A program made the position numbers and the translations under genes. Below are positions 1 through 7,359 of a stretch of 21,798 bases of DNA, in pieces. The notes beneath the pieces were generated by a model that saw only the letters and a program-made list of their open reading frames with translations, was not told the origin of the DNA and did not search any database. Each line of letters begins with the position of its first letter. Within the stretch, counting starts at the first letter, position 1. The DNA comes from Gammaproteobacteria bacterium (GTDB lineage Bacteria; Pseudomonadota; Gammaproteobacteria; GCF-002020875), in contig JABHIC010000274.1 in NCBI GenBank assembly GCA_018671205.1, positions 1 to 21,798 of the forward strand, in the 5' to 3' direction.

Positions 1-183
1 GTAACCAGTGGCATTCGTGTTGGCACACCCGCCATTACCACCCGTGGTTTTGGTGAGGCTGAGGCGACCACCCTTGCCGGATGGATGTGTGATGTGATGG
101 ATGATGTGACGGATCAGCTGGTGGTTGAGTCGATCAAAAAGAGGGTGGTTGAGCTCTGTGTCCAGTTTCCCGTCTACCAATGA
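1..183 (+). CDS. glyA: Serine hydroxymethyltransferase, C-terminal end (partial)
   Basis: This is the last 60 codons of a gene that begins before the window, read in frame from base 1 to a TGA at 181-183. The translation opens with TSGIRVGTPAITTRGFGEAE, the conserved C-terminal signature of serine hydroxymethyltransferase, and ends FPVYQ, close to the usual FPVY ending of the family. The enzyme is a cytosolic PLP protein that interconverts serine and glycine and charges tetrahydrofolate with a one-carbon unit. The PLP lysine lies outside the window. nrdR follows after 23 bp, a linkage common in gammaproteobacteria. The identification rests on a short but very conserved stretch. Confidence 0.93.
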   Translation, partial: VTSGIRVGTPAITTRGFGEAEATTLAGWMCDVMDDVTDQLVVESIKKRVVELCVQFPVYQ

Positions 184-206
184 GCCCGTTCCGGGGGGAG
201 TAGGGC

Positions 207-758
207 GTGCGTTGTCCATTCTGTAGGGCTGAGGATACCCGTGTTGTCGACTCTCGTCTGGTTGGAGAGAGAGACCAGGTACGTCGTCGCCGGGAGTGCC
301 AGGCTTGTGGTGAACGTTTTACCACCTTTGAGGTGGTTGATTTGGCCACGCCGAGAATCATAAAAAATAGTGGAAACCGTCAGCCCTATGATGAGGATCG
401 ACTGCGGCGTAGCTTTCTGCGTGCACTGGAGAAGCGCCCTGTTGAGACGGAACATATTGATGCTGCGGTTGAGCGGATTCGACATCATCTGATTACCAAG
501 GGGGAGCGTGAGGTCGCCTCTCGCGAACTGGGTGAGTGGGTGATGGATGAGCTGCGTAACCTGGATGAGGTCGCTTATATCCGTTTTGCCTCCGTCTATC
601 GCAGTTTCCAGGATGTAAACGCATTTCGCGAGATGGTGGAGCGGATGGAGCGGGACACCCTGCTTGGCAGGAATGACTATCAGCTACAGCTGTTGACAGG
701 GGAGAACCGTGATCCTCTACAGCAGGGGAAAGCCCTCAAAAAAAGTAAAAAGCGATGA
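207..758 (+). CDS. nrdR: Transcriptional repressor NrdR
   Basis: NrdR is a zinc-ribbon/ATP-cone repressor that senses (d)ATP and controls ribonucleotide reductase genes. The start is GTG, preceded by a purine-rich Shine-Dalgarno (GGAG at 197-200) six bases upstream, and gives MRCPFC. The zinc ribbon is C3, C6, C31 and C34, followed by the arginine-rich DNA-contact segment (RRRREC). The ATP-cone spans roughly residues 49-139 and includes the RSFLRALEKRPV and YIRFASVYRSF motifs. At 183 residues it is about 30 longer than the E. coli protein (149). The extra part is a basic C-terminal tail ending KALKKSKKR. The stop overlaps the ribD start by 4 bp (ATGA), so the two genes are probably translationally coupled. 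No nrd gene is present in the window as an obvious target. Confidence 0.95.
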   Translation: MRCPFCRAEDTRVVDSRLVGERDQVRRRRECQACGERFTTFEVVDLATPRIIKNSGNRQPYDEDRLRRSFLRALEKRPVETEHIDAAVERIRHHLITKGEREVASRELGEWVMDELRNLDEVAYIRFASVYRSFQDVNAFREMVERMERDTLLGRNDYQLQLLTGENRDPLQQGKALKKSKKR

Positions 759-1888
759 GTGATGGTGAGGCGTTCTCTGCGGCAGACTATCGCTGGATGG
801 CAAAAGCACATCAACAGGCTGCCGAGGGGCTGATCAGTACAAACCCCAATCCTCGTGTGGGCTGCCTGCTGGTGAAGGGAGAGAGGGTGGTTGGGAGCGG
901 ACACCATATTCGGGCGGGTGGTCCCCATGCTGAAATCCATGCGCTGAATCAGGCAGGGAGCGAGGCTGCAGGAGCAACGGCTTACGTCACTCTGGAGCCC
1001 TGTAGCCATCATGGTAAAACCCCCCCTTGTTGTGAGGCACTGATTCGGGCGGGGGTCAAGCGGGTAGTGGTTGCGCTGCAAGACCCTAATCCAGCGGTTG
1101 CTGGAAAAGGGATTCAGCGCTTGCGTGCAGCGGGGATTGAGGTTCAGAGTGGATTGCTGGCGGATGAGTGTGAGCAGATGAATCCGGGTTTTCTCTCCCG
1201 TATGCGAAAAAATCGGCCTTATATTCGGATCAAAATGGCAGCCAGTCTGGATGGTCGCACAGCGATGGCCTCTGGAGAGAGTCAATGGATCACTGGCCCA
1301 CAGTCCCGTAATGACGTTCAGCAGTTGAGGGCCAGGAGTTCTGCGATTTTGACGGGTGCAGGAACCATCGTGGTCGATAACCCCTCACTTAATGTTCGGG
1401 GGATCAATGGCGTGGTGCCTCCGCTGCGTGTGGTACTGGATACGAAGGGGCGGGTACCTGCATCCAGTCGATTGTTTACGATAAAAACACCGATTGTGAT
1501 GGTGATTGCGGAGGGGTGTGAGCCTCCTGAGGCGTGGCTGGATCACCCACAGATTCGGGTGATTTCATTGCGGCCGGGGGTTGGGGGGGTTGATCTCGGT
1601 CAGTTGATGGAGAAGTTGGCTGAAATGGAGGTTAATGAACTCCATGTTGAGGCGGGTGCAACCCTATGCGGTGCACTGGTACGAGAGCAGCTAATGGATG
1701 AGCTGGTACTCTATACCGCTCCGGTGCTGATGGGCAGCGAGGCACGCCCCCTGTTTCAGCTGCCATTGGCATCAATGAGTCAAAAAATGAGGCTACAAAT
1801 TGTTGATCTGAGAAAACTGGGTGAGGATATTCGTATTACAGCACGACCATTATGGGAAGAGAATTTAAAAATGGACGGTTGCTGTTAG
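755..1888 (+). CDS. ribD: Riboflavin biosynthesis deaminase/reductase RibD
   Basis: This bifunctional cytosolic enzyme performs steps 2 and 3 of riboflavin synthesis, deaminating the pyrimidinone and reducing the ribosyl side chain. The N-terminal deaminase has the zinc/catalytic motif H58-A-E60 and PCSHHGKTPPC with C83 and C92. The reductase domain starts near residue 150 (RIKMAASLDGRTA, then SQWITG) and contains the NADPH-type ILTGAGTIVVDNPSLNVR segment. The length of 377 matches the family (about 365-380). It overlaps nrdR by 4 bp. The expected next gene, ribE, is displaced by about 2.5 kb because the H-NOX signalling genes sit in between. Confidence 0.96.
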   Translation: MSDGEAFSAADYRWMAKAHQQAAEGLISTNPNPRVGCLLVKGERVVGSGHHIRAGGPHAEIHALNQAGSEAAGATAYVTLEPCSHHGKTPPCCEALIRAGVKRVVVALQDPNPAVAGKGIQRLRAAGIEVQSGLLADECEQMNPGFLSRMRKNRPYIRIKMAASLDGRTAMASGESQWITGPQSRNDVQQLRARSSAILTGAGTIVVDNPSLNVRGINGVVPPLRVVLDTKGRVPASSRLFTIKTPIVMVIAEGCEPPEAWLDHPQIRVISLRPGVGGVDLGQLMEKLAEMEVNELHVEAGATLCGALVREQLMDELVLYTAPVLMGSEARPLFQLPLASMSQKMRLQIVDLRKLGEDIRITARPLWEENLKMDGCC

Positions 1889-1953
1889 TTATGGATAAGG
1901 GTTATAGTCATTGAATAGACAATTATTGCGCTAATGGGTAGAACTGATCGGAT

Positions 1954-2508
1954 ATGAAGGGTATTGTTTTCTCTGAATTTATAGAGATGGTAGAGAGTAA
2001 GTTCTCGCCAGAGGTTGCGGATGAAATTATTGGCAAAGCATCTGCCAAGCTCGCTACCGGGGGAGCCTATACCAGTGTTGGTGTCTATGATCATCTGGAG
2101 CTGGTTGAGTTAGTCACGGAGCTCTCTGTGCTGAGTGGTCTGCCGGTTGATGAGCTGGTGGCCACGTTTGGAAAACATCTTGCTGGACGTTTTGCTGAAC
2201 TCTATCCTGCCTTCTTTGAGGAGGTAAACGGCACCCTTGATTTCCTTGAGAGTGTGGATAACCATATCCATAAAGAGGTGATAAAGCTCTACCCAGATGC
2301 GGAATTGCCCCAGTTTACCTCAGAGCGAATTGGCAATCGTCTGGTTATGGAGTATCAGTCCGTACGCCCTTTCGCTGCATTGGCAAAAGGGCTGATTGAG
2401 GGAAGTGCGCTCTATTATGGAGAGACGCTTCAGGTTGAGGAGGAGGATCTCTCCTCTGGTAGAGGGAACCATATGCGCTTTACTATCAGTCAGCAGTTAA
2501 GTCGCTGA
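1954..2508 (+). CDS. hnoX: H-NOX (heme nitric oxide/oxygen binding) sensor protein
   Basis: This is a stand-alone H-NOX domain of 184 residues, the usual size, which should bind heme b and sense NO (or O2) in the cytosol. By alignment from memory with the beta subunit of soluble guanylate cyclase, H106 (in HIHKEVIKLYP) falls at the proximal heme ligand. The heme-propionate motif YxSxR is intact as Y134-Q-S136-V-R138. A conserved L/IYP turn and AELPQF follow the proximal helix. The adjacent kinase and receiver genes suggest it works as the ligand-binding partner of a two-component pathway, as known for H-NOX/HnoK pairs. It lies 65 bp after ribD with only a weak Shine-Dalgarno. Whether the distal pocket favours NO or O2 cannot be decided here. 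Confidence 0.92.
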   Translation: MKGIVFSEFIEMVESKFSPEVADEIIGKASAKLATGGAYTSVGVYDHLELVELVTELSVLSGLPVDELVATFGKHLAGRFAELYPAFFEEVNGTLDFLESVDNHIHKEVIKLYPDAELPQFTSERIGNRLVMEYQSVRPFAALAKGLIEGSALYYGETLQVEEEDLSSGRGNHMRFTISQQLSR

Positions 2509-2541
2509 GTGTAACAACAGGCACAATAACAGGTATTACGG

Positions 2542-3858
2542 ATGGAGGATTTAGAGAAACAGGTTGTGCTACTAGAGCGTCGCTTTAGTCGTGAACGTGT
2601 GGCTCGTAAAGAGGCAGAAGAGCTGCTCGAACAGAAGAGCAGGGAGCTGTATGAGGTCAATCAGCTGCTGCGGATGGAGAATATGCGGATCAGAAAACTG
2701 ATTCAGTCGCTGCCCGTTGCGATGATGCTCTATGATCAGAGAGCCATTGTAGCCGTTAACCCCAGTTTTAAGACACTGTTTGGAGTATCACCAGAGGGAT
2801 ATTCGGTCAAGGAGACAGAGGATCAGTTGGGGTTGATGCTGGAGAGACACCCGGATGAGCGAGTCCAGCACGAGATCCATGCTCCGGACAGAGAGCGAGT
2901 GACAACGGTGTTGGTACAGTATGTCCCCCTGATCGAGAACCATACCCCCGATGCGCTCCATGAGACCCTGATGGTCGCTATTGATATCAGTGATCGAATA
3001 AAAAATGATGAGGTACAGCAGTATGCCGCGTTCCAGGCAGGTATTGCAGAGATGAGCGCGTCGATTCTCCATAATATCGGCAATATCATTACCGGGATGC
3101 ATGGATCATTGATGCACCTGGGGCGTATTCCTCCTCAGATTGAACGTCTGGAAAAAGGGGTATGTAAGGCAGTGGAGCAGAGCCAGCTGAGTGGCGAAAG
3201 CGAGCAGGCCAGCCAGCTGCAACGTAGTGAGCAGGTGATGCAGGCCACAATTAAGATCCTCTCCGGGCTGCGTGGAGAAGAGAAGATGGTGCAATATCTG
3301 AATAAGCTGGAGCTGGGGATCCACCATATTGGGGAGATTATCCAGCTGCAGCAGAAGGCCGCTCGTCCCGATAGTCACACCGTATCATTTAATTTTCCAT
3401 CAATGTTGAACGATACTCTGAGTCTTATCCAGGATCGTATCGAGAAGTATGATATTGAGGTGGTTCGCAGTCTGGATCCGGCTATTCAGCGGGTGGAGAT
3501 GCCGAGGAACCCCATGATCCAGATGGTGATGAACTTCATCAAGAACAGTATGGAGGCGATTGGTGAGAGACTTCTGGAGCAGTACAGCCATAAAGGGAGG
3601 ATTGAGATCAGCACTCACCTCGATGGAGAGGGGAATTTTGTCCTCACTATTGCCGACAATGGCTGCGGTATTGCTGCAGATCGACTGGAACAGATCTTTA
3701 ACTTCGGTGAAACCAATAAAGAGCGCGGTAGTGGGTACGGGCTGCACTCAGCGGCCAATTTTGTTAAAAGTCTGAGGGGTGAGCTCCATGCCCTAAGTGA
3801 TGGGGAGAATCAGGGGGCCGCTATGGTGGTTACATTACCATTGAGTGTCAGTAGGTAA
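2542..3858 (+). CDS. PAS-domain histidine kinase of HNxGN type, probable H-NOX partner
   Basis: This is a soluble sensor kinase of 438 residues with no membrane segment. In order it has a coiled coil (about 1-52, with KEAEELLEQKSRELYEVNQLL-type heptads), a PAS domain (about 53-150), a dimerisation helix with the candidate phospho-acceptor H177 in LHNIGN, a glutamine-rich helical stretch (about 195-275), and a GHKL ATPase domain. The ATPase has N335 (N box), DNGCGI at 372-377 and GSGYGLH at 397-403. LHNIGN replaces the common HELRTP H-box. This kinase subgroup is often found beside H-NOX genes. It starts 33 bp after the H-NOX gene and is followed 6 bp later by a receiver gene, so H-NOX controlling its autophosphorylation is a strong inference. 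The gene could be called hnoK, but orthology is untested. Confidence 0.88.
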   Translation: MEDLEKQVVLLERRFSRERVARKEAEELLEQKSRELYEVNQLLRMENMRIRKLIQSLPVAMMLYDQRAIVAVNPSFKTLFGVSPEGYSVKETEDQLGLMLERHPDERVQHEIHAPDRERVTTVLVQYVPLIENHTPDALHETLMVAIDISDRIKNDEVQQYAAFQAGIAEMSASILHNIGNIITGMHGSLMHLGRIPPQIERLEKGVCKAVEQSQLSGESEQASQLQRSEQVMQATIKILSGLRGEEKMVQYLNKLELGIHHIGEIIQLQQKAARPDSHTVSFNFPSMLNDTLSLIQDRIEKYDIEVVRSLDPAIQRVEMPRNPMIQMVMNFIKNSMEAIGERLLEQYSHKGRIEISTHLDGEGNFVLTIADNGCGIAADRLEQIFNFGETNKERGSGYGLHSAANFVKSLRGELHALSDGENQGAAMVVTLPLSVSR

Positions 3859-3864
3859 CGGATA

Positions 3865-4386
3865 GTGATTGATACCCAACAGAAACGGATTGCACGTCTA
3901 TTGATTGTTGATGATGATCCCCGAATTCAGGATTACTATCGGGAGGCATTGACCCTGTCACGCAGCCAGGATGAGATGGAAAATGAGTTAGAGATTGACG
4001 AGATGTTTGCCATTCTTGAGGAGGATAATCCGTTGAGGCAGGAGAGTGCCTACTGTGATGCCTATATCGCGGCTCAGGGGTTGGAGGCGTTACGAAAATC
4101 AACCGAGATGATCGAGGCAGGTACCCCGTTTGATCTGGCACTGCTTGATATGAGAATTCCACCCGGTATCGATGGCCTGGAGACAGCCAAAGGGTTGCGT
4201 AGGCAGAATCCGGATCTCCCTATTATTTTTGTGACCGCCTACTCGGATTACCGTGAAGAGCAGCTTATTGAGCAGCTGGGTCATGGTCATAAAATGCTCC
4301 ACAAACCAATTGATCAGAATAAGTTACGAGAGGAGATCCGTAACACTTTACCCACCTCTGTTCTCTTTGGAGAGCCCGCAGAATAG
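3865..4386 (+). CDS. Single-domain response regulator with extended alpha1-beta3 region
   Basis: This receiver protein of 173 residues begins at a GTG six bases after the kinase stop. The acidic triplet D16-D17-D18 (VDDDP), the phospho-acceptor D95 in LLDMRIPP, T124 (VTAY) and K147 (HKPID) form a complete receiver active site. No DNA-binding, EAL, GGDEF or other output domain follows, so it probably acts by protein-protein contact or as a phosphate relay. The interval from the acidic pocket to D95 is nearly 80 residues rather than the usual 35-40. The extra part is an acidic insert at about residues 33-72 (SRSQDEMENELEIDEMFAIL). It is probably the target of the preceding kinase. Confidence 0.88.
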   Translation: MIDTQQKRIARLLIVDDDPRIQDYYREALTLSRSQDEMENELEIDEMFAILEEDNPLRQESAYCDAYIAAQGLEALRKSTEMIEAGTPFDLALLDMRIPPGIDGLETAKGLRRQNPDLPIIFVTAYSDYREEQLIEQLGHGHKMLHKPIDQNKLREEIRNTLPTSVLFGEPAE

Positions 4387-4423
4387 TTGGCCTCGGCCTC
4401 CGTGACAGCCTTCGGGTTTGTCG

Positions 4424-4454
4424 TTGATGAGGAGAGACATCTGGCTGTGATACT
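4424..4454 (+). promoter_or_regulatory. Possible promoter immediately upstream of ribE
   Basis: TTGATG (4424-4429) and GATACT (4449-4454) resemble -35 and -10 elements, each matching consensus at four of six positions, with a 19-bp spacer. Initiation would fall about 2-4 bases before the ribE ATG at 4465, giving a very short leader. That would agree with the lack of any Shine-Dalgarno there and with the 78-bp gap after the response regulator gene. This is weak evidence based on sequence appearance only. Confidence 0.25.
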
Positions 4455-4464
4455 ATCCGCACCC

Positions 4465-5130
4465 ATGTTTACAGGAATCATTGAATCAATTGGCAAGATT
4501 GCCCGTATTGAACCGAAAGGTGGTGATGCACGAGTCACCATTGAGAGTGGAAAACTGAATCTGAGTGATGTCCAGCTTGGAGACAGTATTGCGGTCAATG
4601 GGGTTTGTCTAACGGCTGTAGCGCTGCCCGGAAATGGTTTTGTCGCGGATCTGTCGGCTGAAACCCTCTCACGAACGGCCTTCGCGACACTCAAAGTGGG
4701 TGACCCGGTGAATCTGGAGAAGGCGTTGACACCAACCACCCGCTTGGGCGGTCATCTGGTGAGTGGCCATGTGGATGGTGTCGGGGAGATTAAGAGCCGT
4801 TCAGAGGAGGGGCGCTCGGTTCACTTTCGGATTCAGGCCCCTGATGAGCTGGCCCGGTATATTGCCGAGAAGGGCTCAATCACCGTCAATGGTATCAGTC
4901 TCACCGTAAACGGGGTCAATGGCGCGGTTTTTGACCTCAATATTGTGCCCCACACCCTGCAGGAGACCACTATGGATGGTTTTGCTATAGGTACCCGTGT
5001 CAATCTTGAGGTGGATCTGATTGCCCGTTATCTGGAGCGAATCATGTTGGGGAAGCGCGCCGCAGAGCCCGGTACGGAAGGAATCAGTGTGGCATTTTTG
5101 GCAGAACATGGATTTATGAAATCATCTTGA
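4465..5130 (+). CDS. ribE: Riboflavin synthase, alpha chain
   Basis: The enzyme dismutates two 6,7-dimethyl-8-ribityllumazines to riboflavin plus the pyrimidinedione, the last step of the pathway. The start is taken as the ATG at 4465, which gives the invariant family N-terminus MFTGIIESIG. The reading frame is open back to a TTG at 4387, but those 26 residues do not belong to the family. The protein of 221 residues shows the two tandem lumazine-binding folds. Repeat 1 carries SIAVNGVCLTAV and repeat 2 carries SITVNGISLTV, joined by the conserved TRLGGHLVSGHVDG segment. No Shine-Dalgarno precedes the ATG. The gene is separated from ribD by the H-NOX module and from ribBA by 59 bp. It is called ribC in some species. 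Confidence 0.95.
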   Translation: MFTGIIESIGKIARIEPKGGDARVTIESGKLNLSDVQLGDSIAVNGVCLTAVALPGNGFVADLSAETLSRTAFATLKVGDPVNLEKALTPTTRLGGHLVSGHVDGVGEIKSRSEEGRSVHFRIQAPDELARYIAEKGSITVNGISLTVNGVNGAVFDLNIVPHTLQETTMDGFAIGTRVNLEVDLIARYLERIMLGKRAAEPGTEGISVAFLAEHGFMKSS

Positions 5131-5137
5131 TCGGTGA

Positions 5138-5153
5138 GGAGCGTGAATGCTCC
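5138..5153 (+). other. Small stem-loop between ribE and ribBA
   Basis: GGAGC (5138-5142) and GCTCC (5149-5153) can pair around a six-base loop. One mismatch and two further pairs extend the stem to 5135-5156. No U-tract follows, so it is not a convincing intrinsic terminator. A role in mRNA processing or stability is possible but unproven. Confidence 0.3.
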
Positions 5154-5189
5154 CCAGGTTGAGAGTAGCAAGGAGCGGAATAGAAAACG

Positions 5190-6296
5190 ATGGAGCTAAA
5201 CAGTTCGGAAGAGATTATTGAAGATATCCGTCAGGGGAAAATGGTGGTGTTGATGGATGATGAGGACCGTGAGAATGAGGGCGACCTGATTATGGCCTCT
5301 GTCAAGGCCAGTGCTGATGATGTTAATTTTATGGCACGTTATGGGCGAGGACTGATCTGCCTGACCCTGACCCGTAACCGTTGTGAACAGCTCAATCTGC
5401 CCCTGATGGTGAGCGGCACCAATAGTGACCTGCATGGTACCAACTTCACCATCTCTATTGAGGCCGCAGAAGGGGTGACCACAGGGATATCGGCAGCTGA
5501 TCGCGCAGCAACTGTGCAGGCCGCTACCGCAGCCGATGCTAGCCAAGATGACATTGTGATGCCGGGTCATATTTTCCCCCTGATGGCTCAACCCGGAGGG
5601 GTATTGACCCGAGCAGGTCACACCGAGGCGGGCTGTGATCTGGCTCGTATTGCGGGATTAGAGCCCTCCTCAGTGATTGTGGAGATCCTTAACGAAGATG
5701 GCAGCATGGCGCGCCGCCCTGATCTGGAAATTTTTGCTCAACAACATGGGTTGAAACTGGGTACGGTAGCGGATCTGATTGAATACCGAATCCGTAATGA
5801 AAAGACGGTAGAGGCTGAGGCGGAGAGTGATCTGGATACTCAGTATGGCTCTTTCCATGTCAAAGCCTACCGGGAAGCCATTGATGGAGAGGTTCACTTG
5901 GCACTGGTGAAGGGGAGGGTTGAACCGGACCAGCCGATACTGGTTCGTGTGCATATGCTGGATACCCTCTGTGATCTTTTCTCGGTAGAGGGGGAGGGGT
6001 GTGGGCGTACCCTGGATCGGGATATGCGCCGCATTGCCGAAGAGGAGAACGGGGTACTGCTGTTGCTGCGTAAAGAGGGAGATAGTAGTGATCTGATTGA
6101 GCGTATCCGCAACCATAGTGAGGGAGAGCATCGGTCAAAGGTCAAACAGCCCTCCGGGGAGTTGCGTGACTTTGGTGTGGGGGCACAGATCCTGATGGAT
6201 CTGGGAGTGCGCAAGATGCGGGTGCTGGGTACCCCAAGAAAAATGCATGCCCTCTCCGGGTTTGGGCTTGAGGTAATAGAGACGGTCTCCTACTGA
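5190..6296 (+). CDS. ribBA: 3,4-dihydroxy-2-butanone-4-phosphate synthase with degenerate GTP cyclohydrolase II domain (RibBX-like)
   Basis: The N-terminal half (1-200) is a complete DHBP synthase, making the four-carbon donor for lumazine from ribulose 5-phosphate. It has DDEDRENEGD at 23-32, HGTNFTISI, and RAGHTEAGCD at 141-150. The C-terminal half (about 205-368) has the length and closing motif of GTP cyclohydrolase II (FGVGAQILMDLGVRKMR). The zinc-site region reads VRVHMLDTLCDLFSVEGEGC, so at least two of the three zinc cysteines expected there are missing. The EGRGIGL and DTVEAN motifs are also absent (KEGDSSDLIERI instead). The known RibBX subfamily has the same pattern, with an active RibB half and an inactive cyclohydrolase half. 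The gene is usually annotated ribBA. A true RibA is probably encoded elsewhere. Confidence 0.94.
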   Translation: MELNSSEEIIEDIRQGKMVVLMDDEDRENEGDLIMASVKASADDVNFMARYGRGLICLTLTRNRCEQLNLPLMVSGTNSDLHGTNFTISIEAAEGVTTGISAADRAATVQAATAADASQDDIVMPGHIFPLMAQPGGVLTRAGHTEAGCDLARIAGLEPSSVIVEILNEDGSMARRPDLEIFAQQHGLKLGTVADLIEYRIRNEKTVEAEAESDLDTQYGSFHVKAYREAIDGEVHLALVKGRVEPDQPILVRVHMLDTLCDLFSVEGEGCGRTLDRDMRRIAEEENGVLLLLRKEGDSSDLIERIRNHSEGEHRSKVKQPSGELRDFGVGAQILMDLGVRKMRVLGTPRKMHALSGFGLEVIETVSY

Positions 6297-6413
6297 GAGA
6301 GTTTACGAGCGATAAATATTAGAGCGTCTACGGAGTGAAACCCGGAGTAAATTGGTTATACTGGGTTAATGTGGTCAATGTGACGAGCCAGACTATCAAC
6401 AGAGGAGAGAAAA

Positions 6414-6884
6414 ATGAATAGCGATGTAAAAGTGACAGAGGCGAACCTTAATGTAGAGTCAGGGCGTTTTGGAATCGTCGTGGCCCGCTTTAACAGCTTT
6501 GTTGTGGAGAGTCTGCTGGATGGAGCCATTGATACGCTAGTGCGTCATGGCGCGAATGCCACAGATATCCATGTTGTTCGTGTTCCCGGCGCATTTGAGA
6601 TGCCGATTGCCGCACAGCGTATGGCAGAAGGTGAGTATGATGCCATTATTGCCATCGGTGCGGTAATCCGTGGGGGAACACCGCATTTTGACTTTGTGGC
6701 GGGTGAGGCGACGAAGGGGCTGGCAACGGTCTCTCTGGAGAGTAGTGTACCCATCACCTTCGGTCTGCTAACCGTTGATACCATCGAGCAGGCGATTGAA
6801 CGCTCGGGCACCAAGGCGGGTAATAAAGGGGCAGAAGCGGCAATGTCAGCGATTGAGATGGTCAACCTGCTCAGACAGCTATAA
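6414..6884 (+). CDS. ribH: 6,7-dimethyl-8-ribityllumazine synthase
   Basis: Lumazine synthase condenses the pyrimidinedione with DHBP from RibB and usually assembles as a hollow icosahedral shell. Family motifs are RFNSFVVESLLDGA near the N-terminus, VPGAFEMP at 58-64, GAVIRGGTPHFDFV with catalytic H91, and the closing ERSGTKAGNKGAEAA segment. The length of 156 is normal. The start is well supported by a strong Shine-Dalgarno (AGGAG at 6403-6407) six bases before the ATG. A 117-bp gap separates it from ribBA. I saw no FMN riboswitch there, and a TATACT hexamer (6357-6362) has no matching -35. It lies 16 bp upstream of nusB. Confidence 0.96.
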   Translation: MNSDVKVTEANLNVESGRFGIVVARFNSFVVESLLDGAIDTLVRHGANATDIHVVRVPGAFEMPIAAQRMAEGEYDAIIAIGAVIRGGTPHFDFVAGEATKGLATVSLESSVPITFGLLTVDTIEQAIERSGTKAGNKGAEAAMSAIEMVNLLRQL

Positions 6885-6900
6885 GTCTTGATCACTGATT

Positions 6901-7359
6901 ATGAGTAAAGAGCGTTCACGTTCCCGCCGCGCTGCGGTACAGGCCCTCTATCAATGGTCGATCTCGGCACAACCCGCCACTGAGATCATCACTCAGTTCC
7001 AGGAAGAGGGGATACTGGATAAGGCGGATCACGCGCTGTTTGAAAAGTTAGTGGAAGGGCTGATTGATGAGGTAATCCCTGTTGACCAGGCGCTCTCCCC
7101 TCATCTCAGTCGAGAGATTGCGCAGGTTGATCCGGTAGAGAAGGCACTACTGCGGCTGGGGGGATTCGAGCTGCTCTATATGCCGGAGATTCCCTATCGG
7201 GTTGTTCTTAACGAATATATCAACCTCTCTAAAACTTTCGGTTCAGCCAAGAGTCACCAATTTATCAACGCTGCACTTGACCGGGTCGCACGGGAGACGC
7301 GTACGGTCGAGTTTGCTGCCCATGACAAACAGAAAAAGCAGCATAAAGGTCGACACTGA
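6901..7359 (+). CDS. nusB: Transcription antitermination factor NusB
   Basis: NusB is a small all-helical protein that with NusE (S10) binds boxA RNA and promotes rRNA antitermination. The product of 152 residues shows the typical beginning RSRSRRAAVQALYQW, the central VDPVEKALLRLGGFELLY, and IPYRVVLNEYINLSKTFGS near the end of the fold. The lysine/histidine-rich tail (DKQKKQHKGRH) is translated from bases that also encode the start of thiL in another frame. It follows ribH by 16 bp, the standard gammaproteobacterial linkage. Confidence 0.95.
   Translation: MSKERSRSRRAAVQALYQWSISAQPATEIITQFQEEGILDKADHALFEKLVEGLIDEVIPVDQALSPHLSREIAQVDPVEKALLRLGGFELLYMPEIPYRVVLNEYINLSKTFGSAKSHQFINAALDRVARETRTVEFAAHDKQKKQHKGRH

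Noticed and set aside
680..1285. Minus-strand open frame (201 codons) opposite ribD
   Set aside because: It covers the catalytic deaminase region of ribD in antisense. The translation is rich in Arg, His and Cys, as expected for a shadow frame.
1910..1923. ATTG-N6-CAAT palindrome upstream of the H-NOX gene as an FNR/DNR/NnrR-type operator
   Set aside because: Such operators have TTG and CAA half-sites eight bases apart. Here the spacing is six and the flanking consensus bases do not match. It may be chance.
4387..4464. Upstream extension of ribE from a TTG codon
   Set aside because: The family starts with MFTGII, encoded at 4465. The 26 extra residues show no family resemblance and there is no Shine-Dalgarno at the TTG.
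6297..6413. FMN riboswitch before ribH (and before ribE or ribBA)
   Set aside because: The conserved RFN-element segments expected of an FMN riboswitch are not recognisable in any of these gaps, which at 59-117 bp are also short for it.
7202..7321. Upstream extension of thiL into nusB
   Set aside because: The frame is open, but these bases encode conserved NusB sequence in the other frame, and ThiL homologues start near EFSLIERYF.
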